DNA of 64,000 nucleotides from Brienomyrus brachyistius (GCF_023856365.1 NC_064538.1:5659832-5723831); one strand, 5' to 3'; shown: positions 1 through 18,283, counted from the first letter of the stretch. The notes: generated by a model from the sequence alone, not told the origin. Made by a program: numbers and translations.

Positions 1-3000
1 CAATATTCTGTTTACATTGTGGGAATTTTACCCCAAGTGAAATGAGTCAAAAAAAAAATAATAACTTTGTTTTGACATGTTTTACTTTGAGTTGGAGCTG
101 TATTAGGTAGTTGTTTGGATAAACCGGAACTGAACATGTACACTAATATAACGTTAGAGACAGCTGTCGAAGACTTAATGCAGGAAAAACACTCTCACAA
201 TCACCCACTAGATTCTTCAGTGATACACATCAAAGCTTGTTTTTACATGGAAAGAGAAATGCTTTGTGTCGCTACACACAGATATTTCAATAGTGACTCA
301 GCAAGCTGTCTTAAGTCTAATATATAGTGAACCAGAGAGGGAGACATTTCTAGGTACCACCAAAAAGGATCAAGAGCTCTATTATTACAACATACATCAA
401 TCAGATGGGTCTGTGTAACAGTTTGGAAGTAACACCTCTTCAAAACAATGGCAAGTCACAGACAGCCTCAGGTCACTATTCAGTTAGAAGGGAAAGAAGT
501 TAATGACGTTAAACGTTCCATAAGAATAAATGGAAATGTCATAATAATAACGTGCCGTAAATATATTGACGTGTTGGCCCTGCATGTGATAGCAAGAAGA
601 GCTTTTTACTGAGCAGAGTAAATGGTAAAAGTCAAGGAGAACAAGAGGTTATTAAATTTAAATGCCTACACGACTCCTGTCCAGTCCGGGAGGTTTCAGG
701 CAGTAACTTATTACATAAATAAACAAATTATTTTCACACAGGTGAAGAGTCTTTTGCACTTGAAAATACATCTAGACATGAACTATGACACATAATTTTT
801 TATGTCACAAAGTGTTTTCTACTGCTGCAACGCAAAGGTTTTATGTGGCACATTAGATGGTATTTGTTAAGAATAGTTGCTCTTAGTCTGTTTTACAGAA
901 GGACAAAAAAAATCTATAGTTTATGGATATTGTTACAAAAACATATTTATAAAGGAAAACTGGTCATGTAACAAAACCAAGCAGGTTTTATGAGCATGTG
1001 TTCACTTTTGTAGTGTGTGTTTTTGTACCTTTTAAAGTTTGTATGTTTCAATGGTATTGTAGTGTTTGCAATAAATGTGAATGTAAAATTCAGTACTCCT
1101 GTTTACCCTATTAGAGCCCTAAGGTTACCTCAGGGTCACTAGATGAAGGAACACGTAGTGTGCTTGATGTTAGAGGGGAGGAAGTGCTGAAAATTCCTGT
1201 TTGTGCCAAAGGAATAAGTTATGTTGTTTTCTAAAAAGGAGGACAACACAGACACCTGTCATGCAAGGGCTGAATTCAGTGTCAGGTAGCTGAATGGATG
1301 AAAACATTAATTACTTGTATTGCCACGTATGAATGCTAAATGGACTCTGCTGTGGTCACAGTGTTCACAGGTTTCAGGTAATGTCTTACTAAGAGCATCG
1401 TGCAAATATTACCCCGATGTTGTGTATTGGCAAGTACTCTGAGAGTATTAGTACAATTTTTCCCATTTGTGAAATTTGAAGCGGTGAGAGAAATGTGTGA
1501 TGATATTCACAATGTTGCTTTAGACTTTTAACCAAAATGCATCTTAATTGTATCCCAGAGGAAACGTTTATATACCAGTTATGAAGTTGACAATCCGTTT
1601 TATCACATTTTAAATTATTGGAATGAATGGTCCTATACTAAAGTACACATTTTAAAATAAAGGTATTTTTCAAATGCTCCTTGAGATCTGCTTATGATTT
1701 TGATACATCACATATGTCCTGCTTGAGTCACATGGGTTTTCTCCCACATTCCAAAGACATGCAGATTAGCCAATTGTTTTCTATGAAGAGTGTGTGTGTG
1801 TGTGTACATGCCCTGTGTTGTACTTCCAGAGACAGGCTCCGTTCCCCTGTCCTGCCCTGCGGGGAAGGATTGTTCTTACAGTAGTTTTAAAATGTTATTA
1901 CTGGCTTCATCTACAGATCCCACATGTCTGTTTTGCCAGCAATCTTTAAAATAATAGTTTTTTTAAGCCTGGTAATAACACTGTGATCATCCGCCTGACC
2001 AGCAGAGGGGGCCAGGAATTAATTTCTGTTAAAGTACTTAACACTTCAGAGATGATCATTTCAGCCGATTCCTTTAATTTACCATTTGTATCTAAATGGT
2101 TGTGACAGCATATAATTCTACACAGTATTTAGACAAACAAAGCCCTAAAAACTAAAACAAATATATGGAAATGCCATCTTTTGTATATATTGTCTACGGA
2201 AAAGTAACAGGGACAAATGAAACATCCTGAATACAGGTCAAAGTGTAGCACAACTTATTGGAGGGTTTTTGCCATATAAGTTTATAAATTAAGTGTAAAA
2301 CTGCTTTCAGAAACCTGTTTTGGTTGGTGCCACTACTCTCCAGCTTTACAGTCCAGTTTACCAACGTCGGAGTGTGCACTCAAAACATTTATAGCAAAAT
2401 AATCCTTCAGTTAACAATAGGAAAACAAGTACAAGGGCTGCTTGTTGTTCTTTTGTGAATCGAGTTTAATAAGGCCACGGATGAGCCAGGGAACAAATTA
2501 GATTTCTTTTAAAATTGAAAAACCAAGACAACAATCCTTATACATTCAAGGTTTATTGTTTGTGTACGTGACTAAAGTTCTGGTCTAATCATAGGGAAGG
2601 CGGATGGATGAAGACTGCACTGGTATTCTCTACGACGGTAGATTGAAAGCATCTCCACCTATGATAGCTAGAAAACACCCAATATCACAGCAGTCTGAGG
2701 GATCAGTTTTGACCAGTTTGTTTGTTCATTTTGAGAATGCAACAGCTGCTCCTGAATGACCGGAATGCAAACAGTTAAACATACTGACCACTAGCTTTGT
2801 ATTGTGCGTTTCCACCTCATATATGATTTTTTTTTTTTAAATGAAGCCATTTTATATTCCCGGCACCCTGACCAAAGTGAGTGATTAGCAGATGGATGGA
2901 TGGATGGATGGATTTTAAATTCCTTTACAGTACTAGGTTTGCAGAGATTAGAAAAATTTTAATTTTTTCCCAATTTTTACCTAAAATGTGAATAAACCCA

Positions 3001-6000
3001 CCATTATTGAGGCCATAAAAACAGAACAGTACATTTTCCCAAGGGAGTAAATATCAGGCACATTAAAAGGAGCAATTTAAATGTTCTTCCTGACTCAATA
3101 ATAATGCAGATAACCAAAATGATGGGAAGAGTAATGTATTAGCTATACACAATAAACAATTATTTACTATTGGGCAAAATCATGAATTCTAGGCTATATT
3201 AAGCTACATTGCAACCAGTAACAAACAGCACAGGTTGACGAGAGATTCGTGGCTGTTTGATGGCTGAGTTCTCCTTTGTCATTTCCATGTTTGTTATAAT
3301 GACAGTGCTGCATACACATTACTTGGAACTCACCAACCTTCTCAAAACAGAAACCCTTGAATCTCATTCTATGTCCCTGACCCTCTGCATCTCTCTCCAA
3401 TCTGCTTTTTGTCACAACATGGGCAGTAGCCAAGAGTGCTGTCACCTTCAGCTTGGCCAGCGGTATCTCCACTTAAACAGCATAATGTAAATCCAGGATT
3501 ACTCTGCTTGAATTCTCAAAAACACAGGCAGTCTTTTTTCAAAAACCTCACAGCACATTATTAGCACTCTCATCCAGTCTATTACTATACATGGAATTGT
3601 TAAGCAGAAAGCACCTTCTTGTTTAACTATAAAGGAAATGAATTATGGAACAAATTGGTGCAAATCTGCAAATTTCTCACATTAAGAAACTGGTGCAAAT
3701 TTCACACACCGACAGGTTTTCCTTAAATGTCAAACATTTAATCCTGCACTGCTGCTTGTGGTTAATCTCAAGTACAAGTCAAGGTCAGAGGCATGTCAGG
3801 CTTAGCCCATTCTGTGCATGTTGATGCTGTGGTACTTACTCTATGTTGCAATAACTTTCATTATGCTTATTTTGTTTGTTGAGTAAATTAATGTCTGCCA
3901 TTTATTCCTAATTTTTTTTGTTGTCTGTATGATATTTTCCAAAGTTTCTTGTTCTGGAAGAAATCGCAAAAATTTCTTTAAGCTGTACATACCTTGCTCT
4001 CAGTCCAGACTTATGTAACAGCTAAAACTGACTGAGTAGAGATAGCACCCTCTACAGATAGTACTGTTGAATATTCTCCTACAGTAAGTGCAATTATTCT
4101 GCCAGTGTACGGCACTGAGGAATGAACACAACGTACTTAATTTAGCTCAAGACACTGAAATTCCAACTGCACTTTCTGTTTTTCACGTCTTCTTCAAATC
4201 TTCTGTCAAAACAAATGAATTTCATTCCCAGTAAGAGCTTAAAAGTTTTGAAAAGACAACAATTAATAGTGTGTCATTTTTCATAAAGGCGAATATATAA
4301 CATGTCAATTCCATGCACACACACAAACACACACGCACACTTTGTGAAATGAAAGCAATAGATTATTTTGCATTACTTTTACACCAAGTCAATAATTCTT
4401 TTCACCAGGAAATCTGCTCAGCGGTATTAATGTAAAATCTGTCTAGACAGATCCTTACCACGTATTCCCTGCCTTTCTGAAATCTGAATAGACAATATGA
4501 TCACGCACATCTCAGTACAAAGGCATTACCGGTAGGCCGAGGTAACTTAAGCCATTGCAAACAATGGGCTGGAACACTGAACAACCTGCCCACAGATACT
4601 CAGCTAAAACACCACAGGGGTGAAGCACTCGAGTGTTTTTACTCCAATTTGTCTAATGCAGGCTCACCTCACACATCACGGTAAATTAAAGGACAGTGCA
4701 TCACAGAACACATACATACAATGCAATGAAACCCATGCATTGTTGGGGGGCTGGGAACCAGGGTACCTGGACATAAATTATACAAGGATGGACTCAAGAG
4801 ACAGCAGGAACAACTACCTACTAGCTAATACTGTCGTGTACTGTCACGACACAAGACATGTAGCATGGGAAATGTAAGTTCTCACCTCTTTCAGATACGA
4901 TTACATACATTTACGTGCCTATCTATCAGAATGAGTAAGTTGAACACTGCTCCTCCGAGAAAACAAAAGACACGGACATCTTAATTAGGCAAGTGTTTTT
5001 TTTCCATTTCACTTGGTGGTTTTTTGCAGGTTGTGACATTACTGCTATGAGATCAATCGATGACATCAAACAGAACCATAAATTGTATCTGAAAACTGTA
5101 ATTGCAGGACTGAGAAAGAGGGCAGTCAGGATCGCTTTATATTCTTACACCTTGAACACAAGTAAATCAGACAGACTGTCTTTGCAATACTATGAGTCAT
5201 TATCAGTGGAACGGCAGTAGCAAAACAGACTCGTATTAGTGGTAGCAAGCCCTGCAGCCCAAGGACATGTCCACACAGGCGAGAGCTTTTAACAGCTGCT
5301 CAGTAACCTTCTGGTTTCTCTCATCTAACTTCACCCAGCGAGGGAACAGTTGCTCTGGCTCTGATTACTGAAAATACTACCAATTAATTCATAGATGTTA
5401 TAATTGGCCAGAAATGCTAACCTGGTACAATAGCTCCAATTGTTTAAATGGTGGTAGGCACGGCAATAATTTAAGAAGTTTCTACATAACAGGTTGAAAC
5501 CCAAAATCTCTTCATTCCTAAAGAACAAGAAGAATGTGTTCTGTTACGCTCAACAGTATTTTAATTTCTTTTCTTGCTATGGGCAAGATTTCAGTTGATG
5601 AGAAGGATCATTAAGCAGGTGTATCCATACCTCAGTACATGCGATTATTGGATGCATTAATTTTTAACACATATACATCCACATACAAAATCATCATTTA
5701 TCAAACTAAACAGGGTAACTTACTTGAAATGCCTATATGGTGCCTGGAAGAGTCTACAGGTTCCTCCACAACGCAGAAGATAAGGGATTCTATGACCAAT
5801 GGTTGTACTCAAAATGGGTAGATTCCACGTTTAAGTTATGAAGTAGCAACAAAATCTGTACACCCCATCATCTTTGGGATGCTTCCATAAACCAGGATTT
5901 AAGATGTGTATTTGTAGTTCCACTCATAGCTGTGGTAAGCATTTAAGTAAGGTTTGACTCACAAGAAAAATATTTCTATAGTTGCGTCATTCAGTAAATT

Positions 6001-6660
6001 AATAATAACAGGCGTAAATGTGGCCACGAAACCCAGTTTCAGATTTTCCAGTATCACTAACAGCATTTCAGGACAACAGAAACCTAAATTGCAGTAGCAG
6101 GGCTCTGCAATAACATCTGCAAAAACACCCTCGTTTCCAAACAGACCAGCCAAGCCAGTCACTTTCAGCTGTACCCAGTGAACCTTCAGTGGGGCACCAC
6201 TGCATCACGAAGTTCAAAGCAATGCAGTGGCACCAATTCAGTTACACTGCAGTAGCTGGGGGGTACTCAAGTGGAATCCCACAGACACGGAACCAGGGCA
6301 GAAACCTGATCCATTACACAGGAATTATGAATCTGAAGGGTTACCCACTAAGCCACCTTGTACCACACAATAATCCATGCATTATTTTGGTCTTCAAATC
6401 CAATAATTAAAATATATTCCCCATAAACTTATTTAACGCATGATTACAGTGAACCTGGAGCCTGCAGGAAAACCAGGCGAAAGCTGCACCCAGGTCAATA
6501 CGAAACATCATCCGTTAACCGTTTTAATACCCAAGAAATTAGATTTCAGACAACCTTAATAAAATTAAACAATATTATACCTTTACAAATGCTGATGATA
6601 GTGCAAAAGCAACCATAGCAAAAACTAGAAGCTGAATAGAAAACAAGTGAGCCAGTTTCG
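1..6660. other. intergenic region, no gene identified
   Basis: I found no exon chain or protein family here; all open frames are short and unlike known proteins. AATAAA hexamers at 1070-1075 and 1656-1661 lie in AT-rich plus-strand sequence, so the first 1.7 kb could be the 3' UTR of a gene left of the window; that is a guess. About 1690-1860 is a decayed SINE-like stretch (the 'ttctcccacattccaaagacatgc' type of body, partly diverged) with a TG run. A GGAT tetramer run lies at 2892-2913 and a CA-rich microsatellite at 4313-4341. The rest looks like unique, AT-rich, non-coding DNA. Confidence 0.6.
2892..2913 (+). repeat. GGAT tetranucleotide run, probable SINE tail
   Basis: About five copies of ATGG/GGAT follow a short stretch that resembles the 3' end of the SINE described at 35613-35964. 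It is probably the remnant of a strongly 5'-truncated copy. Confidence 0.5.
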
Positions 6661-6673
6661 TTTTAAATTCACA

Positions 6674-6679
6674 TTTATT
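6674..6679 (-). terminator. polyadenylation signal of tuba1c-like gene
   Basis: TTTATT on the plus strand reads AATAAA on the minus strand, 108 bases downstream of the minus-strand stop codon. No other AATAAA lies between it and the stop. Confidence 0.7.
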
Positions 6680-6786
6680 GCAGAAGTGTTCAAAGAACAG
6701 AATGGAACAAAGTTTTAAGTTAAGCCTGTTTTGGGTACAGGGGGAGAATAAGGAATGACAACCAGAAATCTGTTGGGAAGAGACCC

Positions 6787-10903
<4,117 letters not shown>

Positions 10904-10952
10904 GATTACGCTGCTCCGTAAAAAATGCTGTCTACGGATTAAGAAAAAAATG

Positions 10953-10960
10953 TATTTATA
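10953..10960 (-). promoter_or_regulatory. TATA box of tuba1c-like gene
   Basis: TATAAATA on the minus strand, about 50 bases upstream of the exon 1 ATG. A start site 25-30 bases downstream would give a 5' UTR of only about 25 bases. Confidence 0.75.
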
Positions 10961-11112
10961 GACAGTTCTCACGCAGAGACCTTTATGTGTCTATTGTGAG
11001 AAATGTGTAACATTTTTTCTGGGTGGGGCAATTTATACTCTTTGGACCCTCGTCGGATGAGAGGCGGGAGCAGTGGAGCCTGGCACACCTTTTCTTTTTG
11101 TAGGCATTGTCT

Positions 11113-11214
11113 ATTGGCTCGTAAAGGATTTCAGAGCGACTCTCCTATTGGCTCATAAAGAACTTCCGAGCGTCTCTCCTATTGGCCTTAATATATTCTA
11201 ACACTTGTCTCTTA
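11113..11214 (-). promoter_or_regulatory. three CCAAT boxes in a 34-bp tandem repeat
   Basis: ATTGG (CCAAT on the minus strand) occurs at 11113-11117, 11147-11151 and 11181-11185, exactly 34 bases apart. The first two 34-bp units are nearly identical; the third is diverged. They lie about 150-230 bases upstream of the tuba1c TATA box. CCAAT is the NF-Y site; regularly spaced copies fit a strong housekeeping-type promoter. Confidence 0.75.
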
Positions 11215-12052
11215 ACTCGTAAGGTTGGTTTAAACTGAAAACGGATAGGGCTGCACAATAAAGTGCGAACGGGAACTGAACTGTGAATTTCTTTGTCCAG
11301 TGCATTTAATATAATGTAATAGTATAATGCCTTTTTGGTCATTATAATAATGCTAAACTAATACGTATTTCCATACATGGAACGGGATTCTTATGGATGC
11401 ATTGTTGTCACTTAACTAATATTACATAATTTCATATTCTATTACTTATGATGACATTAGATTTTTTTTATGAGGGACACTGACATAACGGCGCAGCTCG
11501 GCACATCTTTTCCACGTTTCTTCCGGACTGGAAGGATTCCGAATGTAGAAGGTTCTAGACCAGTGACATCAGAAACCGATCGACGCATTACGTTTTGCAC
11601 GAAACTGTTCGGATAGAGCCAGTAGGGGGAGTCAGTGAAGTTCTTATTTAACCTTTTTAAATCAATCTCAATTTTCGTTAGATCTATTATATCTATTTTA
11701 AATTTAAGGCTCCAATGTCTATATTTTCCCATTTGTATTCCGATTAATACGGTGATTATGATTTTAGAAATAACAGAAATTTTAGAGTAGAATAGAAGAG
11801 TCATTTCATTGTTTCTTTTAAATATTAATGATTGAGACAATTGATGCTAGTAGGATGCCTTTTATAGGGAACCGGTGTACATTTTAGAATCAGGTTTCCT
11901 CATAATGCTATTGTATATATTAAGAATGCGTTAAAATGAAGATCCTTCTGTAATGGTGGCTGCACATAACATCTAACCTGACACACATTTAAATTTTATA
12001 GTGAAGAGAATGAAACATGAATGTTGTCGATTATGGTGGAAATACACTGCAT
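11215..12052. other. intergenic, upstream of tuba1c promoter
   Basis: No gene. At 11532-11560 there are clustered GAA/TTC motifs, including GAAGGTTCTAGA, that resemble heat-shock elements. The rest is AT-rich and unremarkable. Confidence 0.5.
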
Positions 12053-12820
<768 letters not shown>

Positions 12821-12839
12821 AAGAGGGAACAAAGATGTT

Positions 12840-15800
12840 CCTTTGGAAACCTACCATAACTAACTGCTTTCGTAGATTATGCACGTCTGTCTAAATGTTG
12901 TTATACTACAAATTAAAACCAGTCTTTGACTACTGCTGCAGTACAGCTTACAGAGTTTCAAGCTTTTCTTGTAAAGAAATGCCCTGTATCAGCTTATCAT
13001 AAGAAGGACACACATTCAGTCACACAGTCACACTCTAGATGCAAATTAGTGTCACCAATTCACTTGAACTGCATTTTCGGACTACAGGAGGAAACATGAA
13101 ATGCACACAGACAGAAATCAGATACTGTTTCATTATTCATCATTCAAAGCAGGAGAGCGATCCTTTGTTCCTCTTATACTGCCAGTACAGTTCTTCTACT
13201 GTTCTGTAGTTGCTGGAATGACTGGCTGTTTTGTGTGTTTTTTAATTGTTGTAAGCCTCAGGAAGGTTTTTTTCAGTCAATAGTGGTACAAGATACATTG
13301 GGTCTTATCGAATAAGCATTCTGTTTATCTGAAAGAGACACATGCATGATATAAAGCCCAGTGCCATTAAGATGTGCTTCATTAATCTGTGTTTCAGATG
13401 TGCTCGCGGGCTGAGGTCAGGATAAGGTCTTTGACATTTCACACAGCGAAAATGGCTCTCTCCCCTGGTGTTTGGGGGAGGTGGTAAAATTAGCTAGGCT
13501 GTGTCCTTTAAATCTAATTAGATCACACAGAGATTCAACTGTTCATCGCAGATAGCTTTTATCTGATTTATTTAAATTATTTTAAGTTTAATAAGCACTT
13601 TTATTGCCCGCCATTTTTTTCTAAATGTGATGTTTTACACAATGTAAACTATTTTAAGTAGTGTCAACATCGAAAACATGACGCATGTCATCACGTTTAA
13701 ATACACGTGATAAAATCCACTGTTCCGAATAATTATTGGGCTCGTGAGAAGAATTCCATACAAAAAATGGAATTAAGGACACAAATAATCGCCTTGTTAA
13801 ATGCAGTGTTAATGCCAATAAGCATTCGTATCGTGTTTTCTATAACTAGAAAAACGAAACCATCAAACGCATCACAAATAGGATCGCAATATTTTTTAAT
13901 GAATCTCTTAAATATGACCTGCAGCCCATGCCTTGCTGTCAGACCTATTCTCAAATAGAAATATTAATTCTGTCGCAATCACGCATCTACGTTATCTTGT
14001 CATTTTGTCGCCTTGATGCCTGCGAATGACATACGACAGAACATGTAAAAATGCCCTAATACTGTATCAGACGATTCCTAATGCATAAAAGTATTCGAAA
14101 TGCACCGCTTACCACGATTATTTCCTGCGGATGCTCTAAGGTGCGCAGAAATACTCTATAACCGAAGTCGATGGCGACGTTTATGCCGACAAAAAGGCAG
14201 CGCCCTGATGAGTTATAACCCGACAGCACAGCGGCTTTTACTACATGGGAACATGTGCCAAGAAAATAAAACAGCATTAAAATCTAAGTGAAGTTTAAAG
14301 CCTGCTAAATCTGAACAGGTGGTGCAGCCTATCTTTGGATATTTTAGATTTTATCAGTTATGCGATTGTGGAATAAAAATTTTGGGTGATGAAATTAAAT
14401 ATTTTTCTTATTTTTTCGTTTTTTTCTTTCTTTTTTTACCGTATATGGCTTATTTATAAACAGTGATTTGGATATTATTTTTCTAATATCCATTCGTAAT
14501 AGCTAGGACATGTGCTCATCTCGGCTCTAAATGACCATTATTTCGCCAGTGAAGGAAAACGCGGATCAGGCTTTCAACGGTCGCTGCAACTTAAACGCCC
14601 TCTTGGGACTTTTCTGGGGTCCGCAGGCTGCAGCGATGCACAAAACCCAAGTGATCGCTCCGCTATGTAAAATGGCCACCAGCTGGCGGAAAAGTGAACT
14701 AAAGAAGGAGACAAAGGATTACATAACAGCTTTGAGGTGAAGAGGTTAACTCACCTAATCTGTCAGCACCAAGAATTTTATACAGATGGTAATAAATGAA
14801 GAAAGAAGACATAGATGGCTACACCCCTTAGATTCTGTACTTTGATGAGTAGTGAACAGCTTCTGATTACTATACAAGTACCCAGGCAACAGCCTCGGCT
14901 GCAGTTGTGAGTTTCATCTCTCAGGTGTTGTCTTCTAGTCACCTTAAGGACTCACCATGGTTCAGGTGTGATTACATAAGGACAGAAGTTCCTGATTAAA
15001 TAGGGATGTCGGCAAGTTTGTCTGTATGGCACATTTCATACACAGGAATAGATTTATACACGGGGGGGTGCTGCCTCGCCCGGTTTGTATGTAGCCAGGG
15101 AATTGCTAGCCGACTTGTTCTTACTGATCTAAGAAGCTGACCAGGTTTGTACTCTGCAGTAATGTCACAGCACTTTAGGAGCAGCACTTTAGGAGCAGCA
15201 CTTTAGAGTTAGTTCTACAGCTAACTGGATACCGGCTTTAGGACCTGAGAACTGGAGTTGGTCCTGGACGAGCATTCTAGCAGCTGGTTCCCAAATATGC
15301 TGCAGTTCTCTAATGATCTTCTTGAGAAGGTCAGGGTGAAGACCTTTCCGCCATTCTGCTGGTGATGAGGACATTGATGTGTAATGCATCCACACTCCAT
15401 CCAATCAAGTGTGGGAGAAGCAACTTTATGTACAGAAATGTAGTCCAAACAGGCAATGTGTCAAAAGTCAGGCAGAGGCAATCAAACACAGAATGGGTTG
15501 CAAATTCAAACAAAGGTGGAAAGTTACAGTATCGATACTGGAAGTGAGGTGCAAATAACCATCCAAGACAGAAAGTTGGAAAACCAGTAAAGCAAGTAGG
15601 AATCATACACTGAAACCAGATCGGGATCCAAACACTCAATTTGGTGAAACACTAAGTACTTTCTTGATGAGGTGACTGAACACTAATTGCTTTTATACCC
15701 TGCCAATTAATCGAGTTGTTCAACTGTGGGTGCGCTTTAGTACTCTGGGCAGGTGGCACAGGAGCGGACTGGGAGTGGCTGGATGGATGCCTAGCTTGAT

Positions 15801-16052
15801 GTGGGCACGACATGATGCGTTTCTCTAAGTCTTGTTTGAGTAAGATACTCCTGATTCTTGCTATGTCCCTCAGATGATCAAGAGCTGATTTAATTATTGC
15901 TTTAATTTGGCCTTTAAGACTGAAATCTGAGTCTATAATCTGAGTTGACTTGATTTATAGAACTCTAGGGTCTAGATACAGATTCACCTTGAATATTTAC
16001 TCTTTATTGCCAAATAAAACCTAATTTGTGTCTTTTCAACTGACATCCAATT
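12840..16052. other. intergenic region, no gene identified
   Basis: About 13010-13110 is a decayed minus-strand SINE body. A short open frame at 14531-14740 matches no family I know. Between 15390 and 15800 the sequence looks like a decayed dispersed repeat, but I cannot name it. The rest is AT-rich. Confidence 0.5.
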
Positions 16053-16276
16053 GTGACCCTCCAGCACAAAACTGTACACTTGGGTCAAAATTAGGATTAT
16101 GGTGTCGCTTCCGGGATAGGCTCCGGACCCCCCGCGACCCAGTAGGATAAGCGGTTTGGAAAATGGATGGATGGATGGATTATGGTATCAAATGAAAGAG
16201 CACAAAAAAAAAATCCTCAAAAAATATCTAAAATACGGCTATGCGACTTCTGTGTGGTTTTGCGCTGGAGGGTGAT
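16053..16276. mobile_element. short inverted-repeat element carrying a nested SINE
   Basis: CCCTCCAGCACAAAAC near 16057-16072 is matched by its inverted copy GTTTTGCGCTGGAGGG near 16257-16272; the arms are about 33 bases with mismatches. The central part is interrupted by the SINE tail at 16104-16176. Confidence 0.65.
16104..16176 (+). mobile_element. 5'-truncated SINE (3' tail only)
   Basis: It contains the family's 3' end (GGGATAGGCTCCGGACCCC, then GGATAAGCGGTTTGGAAAAT and ATGG repeats). It is flanked by a direct repeat GGATTATGGT at 16094-16103 and 16177-16186, the target-site duplication. Confidence 0.85.
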
Positions 16277-16339
16277 AATTGTCAATGTACTTACTTGGCA
16301 AGAGTACTAGGAAGATAGCAGGGGCTATTTTGTTATTCT

Positions 16340-16960
16340 GCGTGATTTAAGCTTAGTGATTGCATGTGGAGATTGAACAGGATTACGCCCTAGGGGACTT
16401 AAGTCATTGTGATCCACTTATAGGTATCATTGTCAATGGATACAAAGTAGCCTCTGTCTTCCAAGTAAGACCTGAACCAGTCAAGAATCATTATGGGCAG
16501 TTCTACACAGTTTTCCAATCTGTCTGTGAGTTTTCAATGGTCAACAGTGTCAAAGGGAGCGTTCGGATCTAGCCGAATCAGCACTGATATTTATTCAGAA
16601 AAATGTCATTTAGTATCTCTATGAGAGCTGTATCAATGCCGTGATGTGGTCATAAACCACATGGACATTTTCCGTAATAACTATTGCAGTTTAAGAACTT
16701 AATAAGTTGAATGAGAATGACTTAATAATCCTGTGCATGAAGGGAAGGTTTTAAAATTTTGTAATTCTGTAATCGGTTAGTATAGGAACATACAGGATGC
16801 TCGTGTTTTAGGGGCTTGCAGCTGCGGTCCTCAAGGAATTGGGAGAAGTGTCTGATAGAAGTGGACCATTTACTATTTGTAGTAGATCCTTTTCTAGGTA
16901 GTTAAACATTTTTTTTAAATGGCGATGAACTGACACTCATCTTATAGTGGTTGTTCAAAA
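16340..16960 (-). mobile_element. decayed LINE reverse-transcriptase fragment
   Basis: Read on the minus strand, the stretch near 16530-16560 gives FDTVDH, a reverse-transcriptase motif A of CR1/L2/Rex-type LINEs. Downstream codons give LDWFRSYLEDRGYFVSI and then a broken VP-G-ILFNL, the expected order of RT blocks. Several stop codons and frame breaks show it is dead. The left part of the element appears lost. Confidence 0.75.
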
Positions 16961-17102
16961 ACTGACACAATGAGGCCAGAGAGACAGTGTACTTCATTCA
17001 GATCAGCTCCATGACCAAATGCAATAGCAAGACCCATTCATGGAGTGCATGAGCTTGAGCTGCACCTGACCAAATTATTGCAACAAGGCATTTAAATCAA
17101 CA

Positions 17103-17345
17103 CTCTTAAATAATAATAATAGATACTTTATTGATCCCCGTTGGGAAATTGTCTTTACGCCTCCCACAACTTGCTCTTTTTTTCATAGAGGAAGTTGTCC
17201 GCAAAGGGCTGCCACCCGCATCGGCACTCAGGGAGCTGGGGGTTAAGGGTCTTGCTCAAGGACCCACAGGCTGAGGCTGGGTTTGAACCTGTGACCTTTT
17301 GATTACAGGCACACAGGCTTAGCCCACTGAGCGACACGCTGAACC
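17103..17345 (-). mobile_element. tRNA-derived SINE, second family
   Basis: On the minus strand it starts with a tRNA-like head containing the B-box GGTTCAAACCC. It continues through a body with 'gagcaagacccttaaccccc' and ends in 'ggatcaataaagtatcta' and a short TTA-rich tail. A truncated relative in the same orientation lies at 59316-59460. Confidence 0.8.
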
Positions 17346-18283
17346 CGGATAGACATCCTTTCACCAAAGCACTGCTGAGAGACATAGGATATTAATTTTC
17401 CAAATACACTGGGCGAATTCTGTAGGATATATCAAGGAACATCTAAAAGCAAAATACCACTTATAATAGTGTAATGTGTTTCCCAGAAAAAATAATAGGA
17501 GTGACACAATGATAATAGTTCAGCATAGTCATGTCTGCTGTTTGAAGTATTAATCATTATAGATATTTTTGCAAAAGCTACAGGACATCATTAAACCACA
17601 GCGTTGTCAATGCAGAGATAAATATACAAGAGTTTGAATTTGATAGGACGACTGTGTGAAATGTCATTTTCGATCATACCTATGCAAAGTGATTTCCTTA
17701 CTGGTACCAGTTTTGAATGCTCAGAAAATTGCTTTAAATATATATATATTTCCCCTTCATTACAAAAGAAGTATATAAATTCAACACTTCTGGGGGGGTA
17801 CGGGGGACATGTACCCCAAATATTGATTTTGGCTTCATTCACCTTTCCCCCTCAAAAAGAGACTAACATTTAAAATTGTACCCCCTGTCTCCAATGCCCT
17901 TCATTTTGGCTTACCTTAATGTATACAATCTAGATTTCTGGATGCAAATTTGAATCCTTCTTATAATCAATTCTGAAATTGGTAATGCATATTCTATGGA
18001 AAAAAAATAATGCTTTATAGAAATGCCTATATTTAGGACTGGTGTATAGAATTGTCTGTCAAAAGATGTGCATGATGCCATATCTGTCCCTATATCAAAA
18101 ATGATGAATATATATATATATATATATATAGAAATATATTTATCAATACCGCTGTCATTAACTCTTCATAAAACACTTAAGCTTAAGTATGCTGATGAAA
18201 ATTTAGAGTGAATTTCCATGAAGTAATGGTACCGTTAAAAAAATAATTAAAAAGATACTTTCAAAAGATTTTCAGCACAGAAT
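17346..18283. other. intergenic, no gene identified
   Basis: AT-rich DNA with a TA microsatellite at about 18108-18130. A G-rich patch at 17790-17830 (GGGGGGGTACGGGGGACATG) looks like repeat debris. Confidence 0.5.

Noticed and set aside
1995..2012. CTCF-like motif CCAGCAGAGGGGGC
   Set aside because: It resembles the core but has two extra bases relative to the consensus; not enough to call a site.
4993..5220. Possible exon after a TTTTTTGCAG acceptor-like site
   Set aside because: The encoded peptide resembles nothing I know, and no partner exons are found nearby.
14531..14740. Small open frame of 69 codons
   Set aside because: No family match, no clear promoter or poly(A) context.
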